A stretch of 64,000 nt of DNA from Diphasiastrum complanatum (GCA_029204225.1 CM055096.1:685001-749000); one strand, 5' to 3'. Numbered from the stretch's first letter, positions 20,931-34,053 are shown. Translations and numbers: made by a program. Notes: generated by a model not told the origin, from the sequence alone.

Positions 20931-21271
20931 TATAAATAACTGAGGTCGTGCTAATTTGAAGGCCATTTTACATTTGTCATTTTTCAGCACTCTATATGTT
21001 TTGAAGCTTCTCTTTGAGAGCTATGGCTTTTGCCAATGGATGGGCCAATGGATGGTTCATGTGCCTACAATCACATGAGAGCTTGATCATGCTCTAAATT
21101 AAGGCCTGATGTATTAAATGATCATTTAATAAAGATTACTAGCTATCTTTGCCATATTTGGTGGAGGTTTCCTTAATTTGTCGAGTTTCTTTCACAATGT
21201 AAATGTGATGCTATGAATGGATTAGATTTTTGGATGCTACAATTCGCACATGACAATTATAGCATCAAATT
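20931..21271 (+). repeat. LTR-like unit B, diverged copy of unit A
   Basis: Has TATAAATAACTGAGG, 'catgtgcctacaatcacatg', 'agagcttgatcatgctct' and 'cacatgacaattat', with a decayed PBS (TAGCATCAAATT, 21260-21271). Same order and spacing as unit A, but more mutated. Confidence 0.65.
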
Positions 21272-21369
21272 TGGTGATTTCTTGAAGTTTGGTAGAATTC
21301 TTTTCACTAGTTACACAATTTTCTTAATTTTCCAATTTTCAAAATTGTTTTAAGTGAATTTTAGACCAA

Positions 21370-22690
21370 GCTCTCTTTGCCCTAGTTCCACGCCGTGCTA
21401 GGTCCCCCACCGCCCTACCTCCTGCCACGCAGGATGCATGTGTGGCAGATTATCCTGCGGCGTAGGCTCAGGCTACCTGCGTGGCAGCCGCCTCCTCTTC
21501 TGCCTCTTCCGCCCTCTCCTTTGGCCCTCCTTCTCAGCCATCTGATCCTATTGTTGGCCTCCTTCGGATTCCTAAACCACCAACTGCTTTTTCTTCTTCT
21601 TTTTCCACTCAAGAATCAGTACTCATCCCCTATATTCCATCAAGATCTACCAAACTATTCTCATCTTGGCAAGAAGATCAGTTCAAAGCAGATTTCTAGA
21701 ACATGAAAATGGAACTCCTGCAATTGAAAGAAACGGTCGCAATGTTGATTAAAGAAAGGAATATGATGCAGTCCAAGATTACACATTTGGAACAAGCAAT
21801 CGAACAGACAGATTTCAGCCTCCGAGTCTACCACCACTATGATAAAAGCATTGGAACAAAAGATTGAGCAGCAGAAGGAAGAAGCCCTTTCTTGGGCATC
21901 GGTATTGAAGAAAGGTACTAAACCAAATGCTCCCATTACGTCGATCATTTCAGCCACGATCCAGGAAGAGACATCTCGAGAGCAAAAGGCTCTCAACATT
22001 AGGGTCAGAGGGAGGGATTCCAGACACATAGGATGCCGTAGCAGAGGCCAAGCGCTTTTTGGATACCACACTAGGAAATCGGACGGATGGGTTGGACACG
22101 GCATGGAGGAGTACTAGGGATGCAGCCATGTTGATCATCTGTTTTACTTCCTTGGAGACTAGACAGGACGCTTCACGATGTAGAGCTAAGCTCTGTGGCT
22201 CCACCATTTTTATGGATGATGATCTTACTTATATTTAGGTGGAGGAGAGGCGTAAGGCCTTTCAGGAAGCTCGGGAGTCAGGCAGACGAGTTATATACAA
22301 AGATGGACAAGTGTGCCGCTTTGATAGCAGTCGTGATGGTTCTCATAGTTAGGGATTTGGGGTCCCCAGGTTTGGGAGCACCTCGGGGCCCCATCCACAC
22401 CACCTTCAGATTGGAGTGTGGAATTTTGCTGGCATACGCTCATCTTCTACTGCAGGGAACCTGATTGACTTTATTACTGGCCGAGATATATTATTCTTTA
22501 TGGAGACACATGAGAGTCCAGAGCGAGGACTTCCTTCTTTCCTTGGATACAGATGGGACTCAATATTCCGACGTGAGGCTATAACAGTGGTCGTGGTTCA
22601 GGGGGGGTTGCATGCTTATACAGGGAGTCTCTCCATTCAAGTCTTGATTTCATCATCCACGACGAGCAGGCCCGCTATATATGGACTCGT
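21370..22690 (+). pseudogene. LINE 5' part: ORF1 pseudogene and start of EN
   Basis: ORF1 frames: a Pro/Ala-rich head (about 21481), a coiled-coil part (NMKMELLQLKETVAMLIKER, QKIEQQKEEALSWASVLKK), then KALNIRVRG and, after a frameshift, LDTAWRSTRDAAM, CGSTIFMDDDLTY and VIYKDGQ. The next block starts EN: GVWNFAGIRSSSTAGN, LIDFITGRDILFFMETHESPE (catalytic-type E). It ends at about 22690 in the EN domain, where a LINE-I C-terminal fragment is joined. Several frameshifts are present. Confidence 0.7.
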
Positions 22691-22996
22691 ATTGTAGGCC
22701 AGCCTGATTTCTACCGGACCCACTTTCTTGAGCTAGACGCAGCAGGGATTCCAGTCCTGCCACGTTACTTGGATTCAGGCCTATCACATTGCCTCGGATT
22801 CACATTGGGCCAGCTCAAGGTTTCTTCACGCCAGCTAGCTATTGAGACTAGGAGGTTCCACAGTATTCCTAGAGAGGAGCGGATTTGCCAATTAGGCTCT
22901 TTAGGTGAGGTGGAGTCTAAGGAGTATTTTATCTTTAGATGCCCTATATACTATGAGATCAGAGGGAGATATCATTGTTTATTTCGAGACATGCCC
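22691..22996 (+). pseudogene. LINE-I ORF2 C-terminal fragment embedded in a chimera
   Basis: Encodes PDFYRTHFLELDAAGIPVL, LDSGLSHCLGFTLGQLKVS and a decayed zinc knuckle (CQLGSLGEVESKEYFIFRC: the second Cys and the His are replaced). It belongs to subfamily I, while its left and right neighbours belong to other copies. It lies in a different frame from the RT that follows. Confidence 0.8.
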
Positions 22997-25124
22997 CACT
23001 GATGTTGACCTCCTAAGTATGGACTTCCTAAAACCAGTTGCTCACATTATTGCCCCATACATTTCCCATATCATTAACCAATCTGTCATCTTCGGTCTCC
23101 CCACATCGTGGTGCACCAACCTTTTACACCCTATCCTCAAAGCCGGGGATCCTTTGATTGTCGACAACTACCGCACTATTATGATCAGTCATACTATGGC
23201 CAAGCTATATGGATCCGTTTTACAGTCTATTGTTAGCTCACGGGCAGAGACAGAGGGGTTACATGCTATGGGACAGGCAGGTTTTCGCGCTGGCTACTCC
23301 ACGGCTGACCAGATATTCATCTTGAGATGCATTATTGAGGAGGCTAAGTTCAGAAAGCAGGGGGTTTATTGTTGCTTTGTGGATTTCCGCAAAGCCTTTG
23401 ATTCTGTTCCGAGACACCTTTTACTCAAGCGCTTAGCATCGCTTGGCTTTTCTCAGGAGATCATTGTTGCTATCGTCACATTGTATGAGAGAGTGCTGGC
23501 CCGTCCTCGAGATGGTGAGGGATGGTCCTCTTACATTCATAGTACAGTGGGAGTTAAGCAGGGATGTCCTTTGTCCCCTACTCTCTTTGCTCTATATATT
23601 GATGATCTTGAGCGGATTATTAGGGAGGAGGGTGGAGATGGCTGTCCGTTAGCAGATATGATTATCCCTATTCTACTGTATGCGGATGACATGATACTTC
23701 TATCGAGATCCGCATCTGGGCTTCAGCAGCACCTTGATGCTTTATATACTTTCTGCCAGACATGGGGTTTGATGGTAAACATTGGTAAGACTAAGGTCAT
23801 GGTGTTCAACACCAATCGACAGCATATGAGAGACACAGTGTTCTACTATGATGGGCTTCCACTGGAGATAGTAGCCTCTTAAACTTACCTACGTGTCCTT
23901 TTTACTGGTCCATTGCTCACTTTTAGACCAGTTGCACTGTCTAGGCTCCGCAAGGGGCACTCTGCTCTTGACCAGATGGAGAGGTTTTCCTCTATTTACT
24001 ATGTACATGATCCTGATACGCGCTGTCGCCTTTTTTCTGCCACTGTCTCCCCGGTGGCTCTATATTCAGCAAAGACGTGGTGTCCTGGCTTGTCCAGAGA
24101 TACTTGGAGTGATATTTCACGTTTGCAGATCCTTATGCTTAGCCAAATGATCCGTGCGAAGCAGTCAGTTCCCCATGATATCATACTGGCAGAGTTTGCC
24201 TCACCACCACTGATTGTCGAGGCTATATTTCGGATTATCACATTCATTCATAGAGTCTCGGAGCTTGATTCATCCAGATATGTTGCTACAGCTTTCACAT
24301 CCTCTCACACTCTAGCTAGTCAGCAAGCTAAGTCCTCATGGTTTCAGTGTGTTTCTGACCTTTTGAGTGGGTGGGGTTTATCTATATCTGATCTCCCGAA
24401 TGGGACACACGCATATATCCGCCAGCAGATTTACAGAGCTTACATCAGAACAGTGTGGTCTCACCCAGATCCGACACGGGTCAAGCTTCATTTTTATCAC
24501 ACTCATCTTCTTCAGCTTGATGTTTCCGGGCTTCCCATTCGGCCGGGTTATTTTTCTCAGACATTATCTTTCGGCCTGCGTTACCGTCTTGGTCAGTTTA
24601 GGGTCTCTTCTCACCAGCTTGCTATTGAGACAGGCAGATACACAGACACACCTCGACCGCTACGGATTTGTCAGTGCTGCTCTCTACAGGAGATTGAGGA
24701 TGAGTTCCATTTTATTTTCCGATGTCCAGCTTACTATGAGATCAGAGGCAGATACCATTGCTTATACAGAGATACTCCACTTACACTTGCTTCTTTCCTT
24801 GCCTTCTCAGATGCGAGATGTGTTGGTTTATTATTGCGAGAGATGTTTACTCTAAGATCTTCCTTTTTATTGGATGTTTCTGAGGTGGATCATAGCCAGT
24901 CCCACATTACGCACTTTTTCCAGAAGAGGGTTAGAGATGAGACTTCTGACAGTGAGATAGACATTCCAGTACGACGACCGAAGCTCCAGCATCCTCCAGG
25001 CCCAAGGCTCTTCACCAGAGGCCAACACTTGCTTCTCACCATATCACGCAGTTTTTTATATCCACTTAGCCAGTTAGCTAACTTATTTCAGTTTTCTCTT
25101 TCCCTCTGTGTAGCTGGTGGTTAA
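22997..25124 (+). pseudogene. LINE-II ORF2, RT to C-terminus (best-preserved RT in the window)
   Basis: A nearly complete RT: DFLKPVAHIIAPYISHIINQ, WCTNLLHPILKAGDPLIVDN, MGQAGFRAGYSTADQIF, motif A CCFVDFRKAFDSVPRH, motif B GVKQGCPLSPTLFALYIDDL, motif C ILLYADDMILLS, then MVNIGKTKVMVFNTN. The only break is TAA at 23880-23882, where other copies have Tyr (TAC), after which the same frame runs 403 codons. The C-terminal part has CQCCSLQEIEDEFHFIFRC (CX2CX9HX4C), RYHCLYRDTPLTL and QSHITHFFQKR (24897-24929). Within the window this is the best guide to the family's ORF2. No RNase H domain is visible. Confidence 0.9.
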
Positions 25125-25441
<317 letters not shown>

Positions 25442-25906
25442 GCGATGGTGCAGCTCCCTGACCTCTCGGTGCTGACCTTCCAGCGCTTTTGCTTCCTTGG
25501 CTGGGAATCGGGATTTGGGATCTGGATATCGCTACGCTTCCTCGCATAATGCAATCGTTGGTTGTCTGTTTCCTTCGATGTTCGAGTCTGGTGGACCGTG
25601 GTGTATCCGATATCGGACTATTCTAGAGTCAACAATAGAATCACATTTGGCAGCTCATAAAGCCAAGATCATATTTACTGCGATTTCATTTCTGACTGCC
25701 TTATGCTGGCCAACCCAAAAAACCAAGCAGAGAAAACCGGTTTCTTCTTAAATATCAAGGGATTTCACCTGTTGAGAACATGTAGCTACTTCGTTGTTGG
25801 TAAGACTACTGCCATTCAGACGATTAGTTTATCTCTACGACCCTGACTGCCCGGTCCCTGCTGTCCACCACCCCTAGTCCGCCTTGCCCCTGTCAGCATC
25901 TTTGAT

Positions 25907-26845
25907 ATGGCCTCAATCAAAAAGGGGGGGTCTCCTTCACCCCCCTCTTCTCCTGCTTGCCAATCACCTGCTAACCTGGACATCGTTGGCTCTTCAGCTG
26001 TCGACCAGTCATCACCTCATCTTCCATTGCCAGGCATTGCCAATGTACCGGTCCCGATTTTATCTTTTGTAGATGCCTATCATATCCCTGCAGAGCAATT
26101 ACAACCTAGCAACTTATCCGACTTTGATTCTCTTCACAACTACTTACAACATCAGTTCAAAGAAGTGTTTCAATTTATCGAGAAATTGCAGCTACAAAAT
26201 CAGACGCTTCATGGAGAACTTGCCAGGGTCATTCTTCAAAATAAGGATTTGCAAAGCACTATCGACATGATGAAAAAGAAAGGGATGCATGATACTCATT
26301 CGCAGCAAGATGTGGAAAGTAAAATCTCGTCCTTGGCAAAGGAAGTGGAAGAAACTCGTACTTGGGCTTCAGTTCTTAAGCAGGACGGTAATTTCTCTAG
26401 CCAAGTTCAGCCTTCGTTAGTGCATTCTACCCTAGAGATTGTTTTTACGGAACACGAGAGAAGAGCCAAGAAGGCTCTTAATATACGAGTTAGGGGTATT
26501 CCTAATGGAAACAAGGCTCTTGATGAGGCGAAAGACCTTCTTGTATCTAAACTTGCACATAATATGGAAGGATTTGACACTGCTTGGCGGAGCAAATTTG
26601 ATGATAAGGTCTTATTCCTAAAGTTTCATTCCATTGAACGACGCAATGTTGCTTTACGCCTTCGAGCTAAGCTCAAAGGATCTTTTATTTTTATGGATGA
26701 AGATTTAACACACACACAATGGCAAACGAGGAAATTGGTCGTTCATGAGGCCAATGCTAGGAATCAAAGAGTGGTCTTTATTGAAGGCAAGCCTAAATTC
26801 TACGATAAAATCAGGAGACTTTCACTCATTTTTGCAGCAATGTGA
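25907..26845 (+). CDS. LINE-II ORF1 (coiled coil and RRM-like RNA-binding protein)
   Basis: A 312-codon open frame from ATG 25907. It has a Ser/Pro-rich head (residues 1-50), a leucine-rich coiled coil (about 75-150: FKEVFQFIEKLQLQNQTLHG, SKISSLAKEVEETRTWASVL), the segment KKALNIRVRGIPNGNKAL and an RRM-like C-terminus ending VVFIEGKPKFYD. L1-type ORF1 proteins trimerise by their coiled coil and coat the LINE RNA; that role is inferred. The last ~10 residues (KIRRLSLIFAAM) belong to sequence past the deletion and are not native. The corresponding native end in the other copies is GKPRYFDLLSR/H. Confidence 0.8.
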   Translation: MASIKKGGSPSPPSSPACQSPANLDIVGSSAVDQSSPHLPLPGIANVPVPILSFVDAYHIPAEQLQPSNLSDFDSLHNYLQHQFKEVFQFIEKLQLQNQTLHGELARVILQNKDLQSTIDMMKKKGMHDTHSQQDVESKISSLAKEVEETRTWASVLKQDGNFSSQVQPSLVHSTLEIVFTEHERRAKKALNIRVRGIPNGNKALDEAKDLLVSKLAHNMEGFDTAWRSKFDDKVLFLKFHSIERRNVALRLRAKLKGSFIFMDEDLTHTQWQTRKLVVHEANARNQRVVFIEGKPKFYDKIRRLSLIFAAM

Positions 26846-27540
26846 TATTTTTCTCTTAGTAGAGACTCATGAATCACTATATCAACCCCTTCCAGCCATT
26901 CAGGATTATTCATGGCATTCAGCATACAGGCCTTTCGTTCGAGGAAAAACCACACATGGCTCAGGGGGGGTTGCATGTCTTACCAAGGAAGTTTATCGTA
27001 CTCATTTTAAGCTGCTCAAAAGTGATCCATTTGCACGTTTCATTTGGTTACAATTTTTTGGTCACTACCTAGGGCTACCTCAAGATCTCTTTATAGCAGT
27101 TTGTTATTTTGCACCTCAGACATCAACGTTTGCAGACTATGGTGGTGACCCCTTCCAGGCTCTCTCTGATGATATAGCCAGCTTTGCACAGCAGGGCCTT
27201 ATTCTTTTAGCAGGAGATTTTAATGCTCGTACCAGCACCCAGCAAACAGAGTTTCATGCAAATAGTGATTTCCTACATATCCAGGTTTTGGATGTGAGTT
27301 TGGATAGGACCTCTCAGGATGCAGATACCCCGGCTACACACTTTGGAGAACAGCTGATTGGACTTGCAGAAGTTCACTCGTTAGCCATTTTGAATGGCCT
27401 ATCTCGATGGCCATCATCATCTGTGTATACCTGTCATCCGCACGGGGGTGGTCACAGCGTTGTTGACACTTCATTGGCTCACCAGCCTTGATTCCATTTC
27501 TTCATACTTTTCATATTATGCACCCTACCATTTCTGATCA
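26790..27540 (+). pseudogene. LINE-II EN domain
   Basis: An open frame starting near ATG 26745 becomes EN-like from about SGDFHSFLQQCDIFLL. It shows VETHESLYQPLP (conserved Glu), RGKTTHGSGGVACL, GDFNARTSTQQTEFH (Asp/Asn), SLAILNGLSRWP and HGGGHSVVD. The last motif SDHSLLLLSM is in another frame after a frameshift near 27480. These are the exonuclease-endonuclease-phosphatase motifs of APE-like LINE endonucleases, which nick target DNA. The first motif (FWNCNG in the copy at 35440) is deleted. Confidence 0.85.
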
Positions 27541-28957
27541 CTCTCTATTGCTCCTGTCTATGGGCCGTGCCACTCGTGGTACTGTTACGACACCTCATTC
27601 CACACGTCGCCATCATCCATCTTTCTCTCCACTTGGTCTTCCTACGTACATTTCCTCTCTGGCCACACTGCTCGCTGATTTCCCTTTCTCGTCTTCGGTA
27701 GACCAACAAGCCGCCTCTTTTATCTCAATTGCTTCTTCACTCAGCCAGTGCTGCATATCCTCCGAAAACTTTCTCATCTCATAAACGCACTTACAATAGA
27801 TGGTATGATGATGAGTGCCTCTCTCTACACAAGCAGGTTGTTCACGCTCAATACCATTCTCCCGACACCTTAGCATCTAGACAAAAAGAATACCATAGAA
27901 TGACTTTGCGGAAAAAGACTACGTACTTTCAGTCTCTTGCATAGAAACTCATCAATTCCTTGGACTCCTCTTCTTCTACCTTCTTTTGGAAGATGTTTTC
28001 TAAAAACTCATGTATGTCAGCTCCTATTGCCATTGAATCTTGGATTGACTATGCTACCCATAAAGCCATTGATGTTGACTCTCTAAGTATGGACTTTCTA
28101 AAACCTATCGCCCATATTGTTGCTCTATACATCTCCCACATTTTTAACCAATCTGTTATTTTTGGCCTTCCCACACCCTGGCTGTGTACTAACCTGCTGC
28201 ACCCTATACTTAAGGCTGGTGATCCTCTGAATGTAGACAACTATCGTACTATTATGATCAGTCACACTATGGCTAAGCTCTATGGTTCAGTTATGCAGTC
28301 TACCATCAGCTCTTATGCGGAGACAGAGGAGTTATATGCTATGGGACAGGCTGGTTATAGAGCAGGCTATTCCACAGCGGACCAGATATTAATACTGAGG
28401 TGTATCATTGAGGCGGCGAAGTTCAGGAAATAGAGAGTCTATTGCTGCTTTGTGGACTTCCGCAAAGCATTTGATTCGGTTCCGAGACACTTGCTGCTCC
28501 AGCGTTTGGCATCCCCTGGTTTCTCACAGGAAGTCATTGCTGCTATCACCACATTATACGAGAGAGTTTTGGCCCGATTCCGTGATGGAGATGGATGGTC
28601 TTCATATATCCATAGTACGGTCAGAGTAAAGCAGGGATGTCCCTTATCACCCACCCTATTTGCTCTATACATTGACAACCTGGAGCGGATCATTCGGGAA
28701 GAAGGTGGAGATGGCTGTCCTCTTACAGATCTTATTATCCCTATCCTTCTTTATGCAGATGATGTGGTTCTACTCTCTAGTTCAGCTGCAGGACTTCAGC
28801 GACATCTGGATGCCTTGTATACTTTTTGTCAGATAGGGGGGCTGATGGTGAACATTGGTAAGACTAAGGTTATGGTTTCGGGCCAAGCAATCGGTTCCTC
28901 ATGAGCCTATTTTGGTGGAGTTTGCTTCTCCTCCACTAATTGTAGAAGCTATTTCCC
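27488..28957 (+). pseudogene. LINE-II ORF2, linker and RT
   Basis: Linker FSSSVDQQAASFISIA and RWYDDECLSLHKQV, TAG at about 27942, then RT: LCTNLLHPILKAGDPLNVDN, MGQAGYRAGYSTADQI, TAG at 28431-28433 (Gln expected), motif A CCFVDFRKAFDSVPRH, motif B VKQGCPLSPTLFALYIDNLE, motif C LLYADDVVLLSSS. A deletion near 28880 joins MVSGQAIGS to a shifted frame with LVEFASPPLIVEA. Truncated at 28957. Confidence 0.85.
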
Positions 28958-28970
28958 GCCCCCCCCCCCC

Positions 28971-31900
28971 TTGCTACTGCCTCACCCCACCCCCTCGATG
29001 CTACCTCCAAGATTGATGTGGCAGCGCTGCCTGCACACGTGCCTGCTTCCTCTTCTATCTCCTCTTCTTCCATCTTCGCCAGGCACGATGAGCGTGCACG
29101 ATATATCTAGATTCGTATTACAGGACGGGAGATCGATTTGGACAGGGACATTTTCATTGTTGCCTGCTATTTTCCTCCGAAGTCCCCTTCTTTTGTTGAG
29201 GGTGTTGGCTCACCTTATTTGGACCTTTCAGTGGATAGCATCAGATTTGCTGAGCGGGGGCATATTTTCCTTACTGGGATTTTAATGCCCGTCGGACTGC
29301 TTCACGACAGACAAAGTTCCATGATTCTACAGACCAGCTCCGAGTTCATGCCCTTGACAGTGACAGCTTGGGGATCACCAGGATTTCTAAGGATGGACCG
29401 GGACCTATTACAGCAGTTTGGTGAGGCACATGAGTTAGCCATTTATAATGGCCTACCTCATTGGCCTAGTTCTGGCAGCTATACTTGTCACCCTCATATT
29501 GGCGATCATAGTGTTGTTGATTACCTCATGGGGTCACCTTCATCCATTCCCCTCATTCACAGTTTCTATATCTCTCCCACCACTCTCTCTGATCATTCGT
29601 TCCTTTCCTTCGCTATTGGCCACCTCCCATCACTGCCCTCCACCACAATCCACACTACCCTGTGCACCCAAACACACTTTCCACCCCCTCTACATACCGC
29701 TCTACCAAGAATCCCTTGCCTCCTTACTTCACTCTTTTCCACACAACAAACCACTGGAGTCTCAAGTTGCCTTCCTCACCACTTCTCTCCATACTGCTGC
29801 AACTTTAGCCTTTCCATCTAAACCTCACAACAACAAACCAGCTCATCCGCGATCACCTCGACCTTTCCATCCACCATGGTACAACGCAGAATGCCGCTCC
29901 CTTCACCACACTGTCACACATGCTCGTTTCCATGCCCCCCATCTCCTTCGCTCCTCACGGCAATTGTACAACCGCACACTTCGCCGCAAAAAACGTGCCT
30001 ATGATGACTCCGAAGGAAGCCGCCTTTTGAACCTCCTTTTCAGCTCCTCCTCTGGTGCCTTTTGGCGTGAATTTATCCCCCGTGCTCCACCCCCTCTCCT
30101 GGATGACCTACATACCTTGACTGACTATGCTACCCAGCTTTACACTATATCCACGGATACGCCCATTTCCATCTCTCCTCAACCTTCAGACTTCACCCTC
30201 TTCACTTCTGATTTGGTCCGGGCAGCAATCAAAAAATTGAAAACCCACCCATCGAACTAGAGACATTGAAGATCTTGAATCCGAGCTACTGATTCACGCC
30301 TCCGACACTCTTGCCCCCACACTATCCACTCTCCTCAACCATGTTGTTGTTGAGGGCTTCCCATCTTCTTGGTGCACCAACATCATACATCCTATCCATA
30401 AAAATGCTGACCCCATGTTACCTGATAATTACTGCACTCTCATGATTGAGCATGTTCTCGCGAAGTTACATGGCACCATCCTTCAGTCTGCAATTAGCTC
30501 AGAGGCAAAGTCCAAGAGATTGCATGCATTGGGCCAGGGAGGGTTCCGCGCTCATTACTCCACTACTGATCATATCTTCACACGTCGAGCTCTCATTGAG
30601 GAAGCTAGGCACAGGAAGGAAAAGGTTTACTATTGTTTTGTGAACTTCAAGAAGCCTTTGACTCTATCCCACGCTCTCTACTTATCCAGAGACTCCGTGA
30701 CTTGGGTTTCTCGACGGATATTATTCTAGCTGTCATGGCTATTTATGAGAGGGTTTTATGTTGCTTTCGTCATAGTAGTGGCATTTCTGAGCAGATCCAG
30801 AGTACATTGGGGTTAAGCAGGGGTGCTCTCTTTCACCAGTTCTTTTTGGACTGTACATTGATGAGCTGGAGCGGGTCATCTCTCAGTGTGGCAGGGACGG
30901 TTGTAGGCTTGGTGACATTCTAACGATATCCTTCTCTATGTGGATGATGTGGCATTAGTCTCTCATACCAGAGAGGGATTACAGAGACAGCTGGATTGCT
31001 TACACACCTTTTCTACCCAGTGGGGTTTAGGGGTGGATCTCTCGAAGACCAAAATCATGGTCTTCAATACCTCTCGGGCTTTCATGCAGCGTCAGGAGCT
31101 TACCTTTGATGGACAGCCTCTAGAGGTGGTTTCTTCATATACTTACCTTGGAGTGCTCTTCACTGGTCCTACTTTCAGTATGAGACAGGCGGCTACTTCT
31201 AGACTCAAGAAGGGTCATTCTTCCTTGGTCCAGTTGGAGAGATTCTGCTTCAGTAAGTCTATTCGGGATGCCCCGCATAAGTGCAGACATTTTGACACCA
31301 TCGTCACCCGTTCAGCCATGTATGCAGCAGAGATGTGGTGTACAAGCCTCTCCTCCTCACATTGGGCCAACATTTCACGCTTACAGACCACCATGTTAGC
31401 TCACATGATTCGGGGGAAACCCTCTATTCCACATGAGCTCATTATTGCAGAGTTTGCCACCCCCCCTATCGAAATAGAGGCAGCCTTCTAGCTTATCACG
31501 TACATACAGAGAGCTCAGGCACTCCCTGATACAGAGCAGAGATATACACGGCTTGCACTCATGTCCTCCCACCATCTTCAGGCTCAGGGATACCGGTTGT
31601 CATGGTTCTCTCAAGCATCACACTTCCTCATGAAGACATTTGGTATCACTATCACAGATCCCCCCTCAGGTATACACCAGTACATTAGACGATTTTTATA
31701 CAGAGCATATCTTGACTGTACTTGGCGACGCCAATTGAGGGTTAAGCCTGATTACTACCATATTCACTTTTTGGATCAAGATGCCACTGATCTTCCAGTT
31801 TTACCTCGATATTTGTTTTCAGGATTATCACACAGTCTCCGCTTCACTTTGGGACAGTTCAGAGTCTCCTCGCACCAGTTGGCTATTGAGACTGGCAGAC

Positions 31901-32528
31901 TCCAGGGTACACCACAAGAGGAGAGATTATGCCAGCTATGTTCTTTACATGAGGTAGAGTCCGAGGAGCACTTCATCTTCAGATGCCCCATATATTATCC
32001 AGGACATGCCTACTAAACTCAAATCACTTATTGCAAGAGATGGTCTTGCTACGACAGGATATGTACCAGTCAGCTCACCAGCCACATTCTAGCTCTCAGG
32101 CTCAGATTACATCATTCTTCTCCAGGAGACGACCACGCCAAGACCTCGAGTCTGATGACGACGACAATGATACACCAACTCATAGATATCAGAGGTAGTG
32201 TATCAATCACAGTCATGTGGCAGCTCGCACTACCCGCCTTGTCATGAGAGCACACAGTTTTCATCCTCCTAGAAGACGACAACGACGATCCATATCCTAC
32301 TACAGCTCGTATCACATCCTTTTTCAGCAGTAGTGCTAGATGATATGACTCTATTCTTAGCAGCTATTTTTGCTCCCACTTATGGACAGTTTGAAGTTTC
32401 GAGTTATATTGTTCATCTTTTATGCATAGTTTTCTTTCTTGGATTATATACGCTCCCATGGTAACCACATACTTGACATGTACTCTTATTGGTCTTATAT
32501 GCTTTTTGGCATGGAAAAGACATTAATA

Positions 32529-32612
<84 letters not shown>
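28971..32612 (+). mobile_element. LINE-I copy, 5'-truncated in EN, complete 3' end
   Basis: Bases 28958-28970 are a poly-C run. EN-like sequence is recognisable from about 29085 (HDERARYIWIRITGREID). The copy then runs through RT and the zinc knuckle to hairpin ATGCT-TTTT-GGCAT (one U·G pair), GACATTAATAAAG and (TC)n to 32612. Confidence 0.85.
29085..32198 (+). pseudogene. LINE-I ORF2 pseudogene
   Basis: EN: DRDIFIVACYFPPKSPSF, a damaged GDFNAR site (29277-29291, frame lost), HSVVDYLMGSP, TLSDHSFLSFAIG. Linker: HPPWYNAECRSLHHTV. RT is split over frames: LGQGGFRAHYSTTDHIF, motif A YYCFVNFKKP / AFDSIPRSLLIQRL, a shifted motif B and motif C LYVDDVALVS (YVDD, not YADD). A long frame 30940-31491 gives the thumb. 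TAG at 31489-31491 precedes LITYIQRA. The zinc knuckle CQLCSLHEVESEEHFIFRC is intact, but the following EIRGRYHC block is deleted. QAQITSFFSRRR lies at 32097-32132; stop at 32196-32198. Confidence 0.85.
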
Positions 32613-32614
<2 letters not shown>

Positions 32615-33110
32615 GACACCACAGCATTCTACCTCACAGCCATTGATCACTTCATTCTTTACTAGGCGGAGATCATCTAGTGCCAGAGGAGGATTATGAC
32701 GACGATGAGGATGATAGCCGCTCACATGCTCATAGAGATCAAAGACAGTGTACTTCCCACCATCACGTTACTACCAGGATCACCAGACATCATACACAAA
32801 GGCGTGCTACTGCTACACACGCTCATGCTCACAGACGACGCCAACAGGCGCCAGTGTTTTCTCATGATGTGGCTCTCATTACACCTTTTTACAGTATCAG
32901 CACAGCAGCAGCAACAGCAGCAACAGCAGCACAGGCTTCACAATCTTGACATCTTGATATAGATACATACCGCATACGTGTCTATTTCAATTTGTACTAG
33001 ATGTTTTTCTTTATTATTTGGAGACATTTTATACGCTCCCATGGTTACCACACTTGACATGTACTTTTTTAGTCTTATATGCCTTTTGGCATGGAAAAGA
33101 CATTAATAAA

Positions 33111-33184
<74 letters not shown>
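32613..33184 (+). mobile_element. LINE-I copy, very short (3' end only)
   Basis: Starts in the ORF2 tail with SQPLITSFFTRRR (32634-32672), an acidic run and a CAG-rich stretch at about 32909-32936. It has the 3' UTR, hairpin ATGCC-TTTT-GGCAT, GACATTAATAAAG and (TC)n to 33184. Its left end touches the (TC)n of the previous copy. Confidence 0.85.
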
Positions 33185-33187
<3 letters not shown>

Positions 33188-33886
33188 AGTAAATCTACTA
33201 TAGCCCTTCCTTTGATCCCGAATACCCCACAAGCATCTTTGTCTTCATCCTTCATGATCTTTGTCATCCGTGCAAATCAATTACGTAGACCCTAGGTGTG
33301 TGGGACTCTATTAAGAGAGATGTTTATGTTACGAGCATCCCTATTACCTTTGGAGGCAAATGACGAATTCAAACTCTCATCACACGTTTCTTACAGAAGA
33401 GGGATATAGAGGAGGTATCAGAGCATGAGATTGATATCCCAACATGGTAGAAGGCTATGAAGACTCAGCGACCACCTACCAAACCGAGACGTGCAATCCG
33501 TTCATCACCGTCAGCCAGAGCCTCACGACGGCCTTTAGCATCTTACCAAGTCGCTCATCAGCCTCCAATGCGCACCTCACAGCCTATTACTCACTTTTTC
33601 AGATCAGCCACTCACTGATTTTGGTCCTTTAGTTGTTTGCCTCAGCAATGCAGGTTGTAAGCTCTTGGTTTTGTACCTTAGCAGAGCGGGAGGTTAAGCT
33701 CTTGCATCTCCTTCTTGCATGATGAGAGATTATTGATTAATTTGATAATTAGTTGACTTTTGGTAGAGAGATAGCTTTTTAGAAATAAGTCCTCACAGGG
33801 ACATTGCTCGTACTTTGTAAGTACTGTACTTTGTCTTTTGTGCCTACGGGCACTGGATAGACATTAATAAACTTTTTCTTTCTTCT

Positions 33887-33929
<43 letters not shown>
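33185..33929 (+). mobile_element. LINE-II copy, short (ORF2 tail and 3' end)
   Basis: Contains DPRCVGLY-like and REMFMLRASLL sequence in shifted frames (about 33283-33350), EISEHEIDIP-like acidic sequence, then TSQPITHFFRSATH (about 33577-33618). The 3' UTR has 'gagcgggaggttaagctctt' and hairpin GTGCC-TACG-GGCAC, then GACATTAATAAAC and (TC)n to 33929. Confidence 0.8.
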
Positions 33930-33931
<2 letters not shown>

Positions 33932-33995
33932 GGTGATTGGTGCATAGCTATGGGTAGGCGCTCGAGCCCCCATAGCCCCAACCATCCTTGGTGAG

Positions 33996-34053
<58 letters not shown>

